Positions 32,707 through 33,699 of a stretch of 33,699 nucleotides of DNA are shown in pieces. The DNA lies in contig ONOH01000020.1 in assembly GCA_900319405.1 (NCBI GenBank), forward strand, positions 1 to 33,699. The letters run 5' to 3'. A program made the position numbers and the translations under genes. The number at the start of each line of letters is the position of its first letter. Position 1 is the stretch's first letter. Source of the DNA: an uncultured Bacteroidales bacterium. Its GTDB lineage: Bacteria; Bacteroidota; Bacteroidia; Bacteroidales; UBA932. The notes under the pieces were generated by a model, which saw only the letters and a list, made by a program, of their open reading frames with translations, did not search any database and was not told where the DNA came from.

Positions 32707-33699
32707 ATAACGATTCGGTTAGATTGTTTTTTTGCAAATTCGGCCGGTGTCATCCCGGTGAGGTTCTTGAAATTGCGGGCGATGATTTTGTAGTCCGTCC
32801 CCAGTTCATCGGCCGCCTGGAGGGGAGAAAGCCCGGTATTGATGAGGTCCTTCATCCGGTTCACGCGCGCACGGATAATATATTGATACAGAGAGATTCC
32901 AGTCTCGCGGGCAAAAGTGGTCTCCAGCATACGCCGGCTCATCGGGACAAGGTCCACCAGGCCTTCCACCTTGATCCTGTTATGCAAGTTCTCGTTTACG
33001 TAGTACATGATCCGCGAGATATACGGGTTTTCGTGGATGAAGGCGTCCGTGCTCTGCCGGGTGGTGATATAAGTAGGACAGACGAGGATGTCTCGGTAAT
33101 GCTGTTGTCGTTCCTGGGGCGGGAAGGAAAGCAATTCCTCAATCAGGGCAGCTGCCTGGTAACCCGCCTGCTCCACATCCTGGTTGATGGAGGAAAGCTG
33201 GGGCGCACACATCTGGCATACGGAAGCGTCGTTGTCAACTCCCATTACCAGAATATCTTCCGGAATGCGCATATCCTCCCGATCCACCTGCGACACGGCT
33301 TCTATAATCTGATAGGCGATATTGTCGTCACAGCCCTGGACGGCCACCGGTTTGGGCAATTCTGCCAGCCACTCGGTAAGACTGGCAGTGTCGTACCACC
33401 AGACATCGTGCAAGCCGGTTTTCATCCGAACCGAAAGATGCGCCTCCGGTACACGCTCCCTGATCCGGGCGGCAAAGCCTTCCAGGCGCTCTTCCGACCA
33501 GACCATCCCGGAGATGCCGAAGAATGCGAAGTGACGTACGCCTTTCTCAATGAAATAGTCTGCAGCCATCTCACCGGAAAGCACATAGTCTCCGCTGATA
33601 TTGATCAGGTCTGGGAAACGCTGTTGATAATCCTGTGCCAGGGTAAGAATTCCCTTCTCCTGAAAAACCTTTACATTGTCGCTGTTGCGGAACTGGCCG
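32703..33699 (-). CDS. XylR-type transcriptional regulator (LacI-like sensor plus AraC helix-turn-helix), 5' end cut by window edge
   Basis: The reading frame is open to the window edge, so the N-terminus is missing and the GTG at 33584 is not a true start. The visible 331 residues begin in a periplasmic-binding-protein-like sensor domain (DLINISGDYVLSGEMAADYF, RHFAFFGISGMVWSEERLEGF, GVDNDASVCQMCAPQLSSI) and end in an AraC-family DNA-binding domain of about 95 residues (VPMSRRMLETTFARETG, and LTGMTPAEFAKK at the end). Bacteroidota use such hybrids as cytoplasmic sugar sensors next to sugar and keto-glycoside operons. It is the first gene of the unit and is translationally coupled to the PA14 hydrolase, suggesting autoregulation with the enzymes. 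The 12-bp inverted repeat at 16779-16841 is a possible, untested target. Confidence 0.88.
   Translation of the reverse strand, partial: GQFRNSDNVKVFQEKGILTLAQDYQQRFPDLINISGDYVLSGEMAADYFIEKGVRHFAFFGISGMVWSEERLEGFAARIRERVPEAHLSVRMKTGLHDVWWYDTASLTEWLAELPKPVAVQGCDDNIAYQIIEAVSQVDREDMRIPEDILVMGVDNDASVCQMCAPQLSSINQDVEQAGYQAAALIEELLSFPPQERQQHYRDILVCPTYITTRQSTDAFIHENPYISRIMYYVNENLHNRIKVEGLVDLVPMSRRMLETTFARETGISLYQYIIRARVNRMKDLINTGLSPLQAADELGTDYKIIARNFKNLTGMTPAEFAKKQSNRIVI

Noticed and set aside
33582-33584. GTG at 33584 as start of the regulator
   Set aside because: The frame remains open and homologous in style (sensor-domain sequence) up to the window edge, so the gene is simply cut there.
1-33699. 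Mobile elements, tRNA genes, CRISPR arrays
   Set aside because: I found no transposase or integrase-like reading frame, no cloverleaf-like sequence and no regularly spaced repeats. The only rearrangement sign is the HAD remnant.

Overview
The window looks like a chromosomal segment of a GC-rich Bacteroidota, most likely a gut- or rumen-type Bacteroidales. Three things point there: many short-lipobox lipoproteins, a textbook Bacteroidota promoter (TTG-N20-TATATTTG), and a gene content typical of polysaccharide or glycoside utilisation loci. The genus cannot be fixed from sequence alone. All sixteen genes lie on the minus strand, so transcription runs from high to low coordinates. I saw no rRNA, tRNA, CRISPR array, IS element, SusC/SusD pair or transporter.

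Layout in transcription order. Unit 1 (33699 to about 25430): a LacI/AraC-hybrid (XylR-type) regulator cut by the window edge, an alkaline-phosphatase-fold protein with a PA14-like C-terminus, a second small phosphodiesterase-type protein, a 1471-residue GH78-GH3 fusion, and then a decayed HAD-phosphatase remnant closed by a strong hairpin terminator. Unit 2 (promoter at 25357-25388, genes 25319 to 16900): GH9, GH78 alpha-L-rhamnosidase, Tat-exported Gfo/Idh/MocA oxidoreductase, and a HEAT-repeat protein ending in DUF1080. A 157-bp gap with a perfect 12-bp inverted repeat follows. Unit 3 (16742 to <1): GH27, GH106, GH127, Tat/lipoprotein metallophosphoesterase, GH16-DUF1080 fusion, second GH27, WbsX/GH99-like-GH43-CBM6 fusion, and GH28-CE15 fusion running off the window. 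Five junctions are 4-nt ATGA overlaps, and most of the others are under 16 nt.

Working together: every complete protein carries an export signal (Sec, lipoprotein or Tat), so this is an extracytoplasmic dismantling line. The expected activities cover galacturonan (GH28), uronate esters (CE15), alpha-L-rhamnose (GH78 twice, GH106), alpha-galactose (GH27 twice), arabinofuranose (GH127, possibly GH43) and beta-glucan, glucoside or galactan bonds (GH9, GH3, GH16). The mix fits a branched pectin, arabinogalactan-like polymer or rhamnosylated plant glycosides. The less usual layer is a putative oxidative route: a Tat-exported Gfo/Idh enzyme with two DUF1080 (3-keto-disaccharide hydrolase family) proteins, one fused to GH16. 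This suggests that 3-keto-glycoside cleavage is built into an otherwise hydrolytic locus. Three phosphoesterase-like proteins of different types add a possible phosphate-removal theme. Substrate assignments are inference from family membership.
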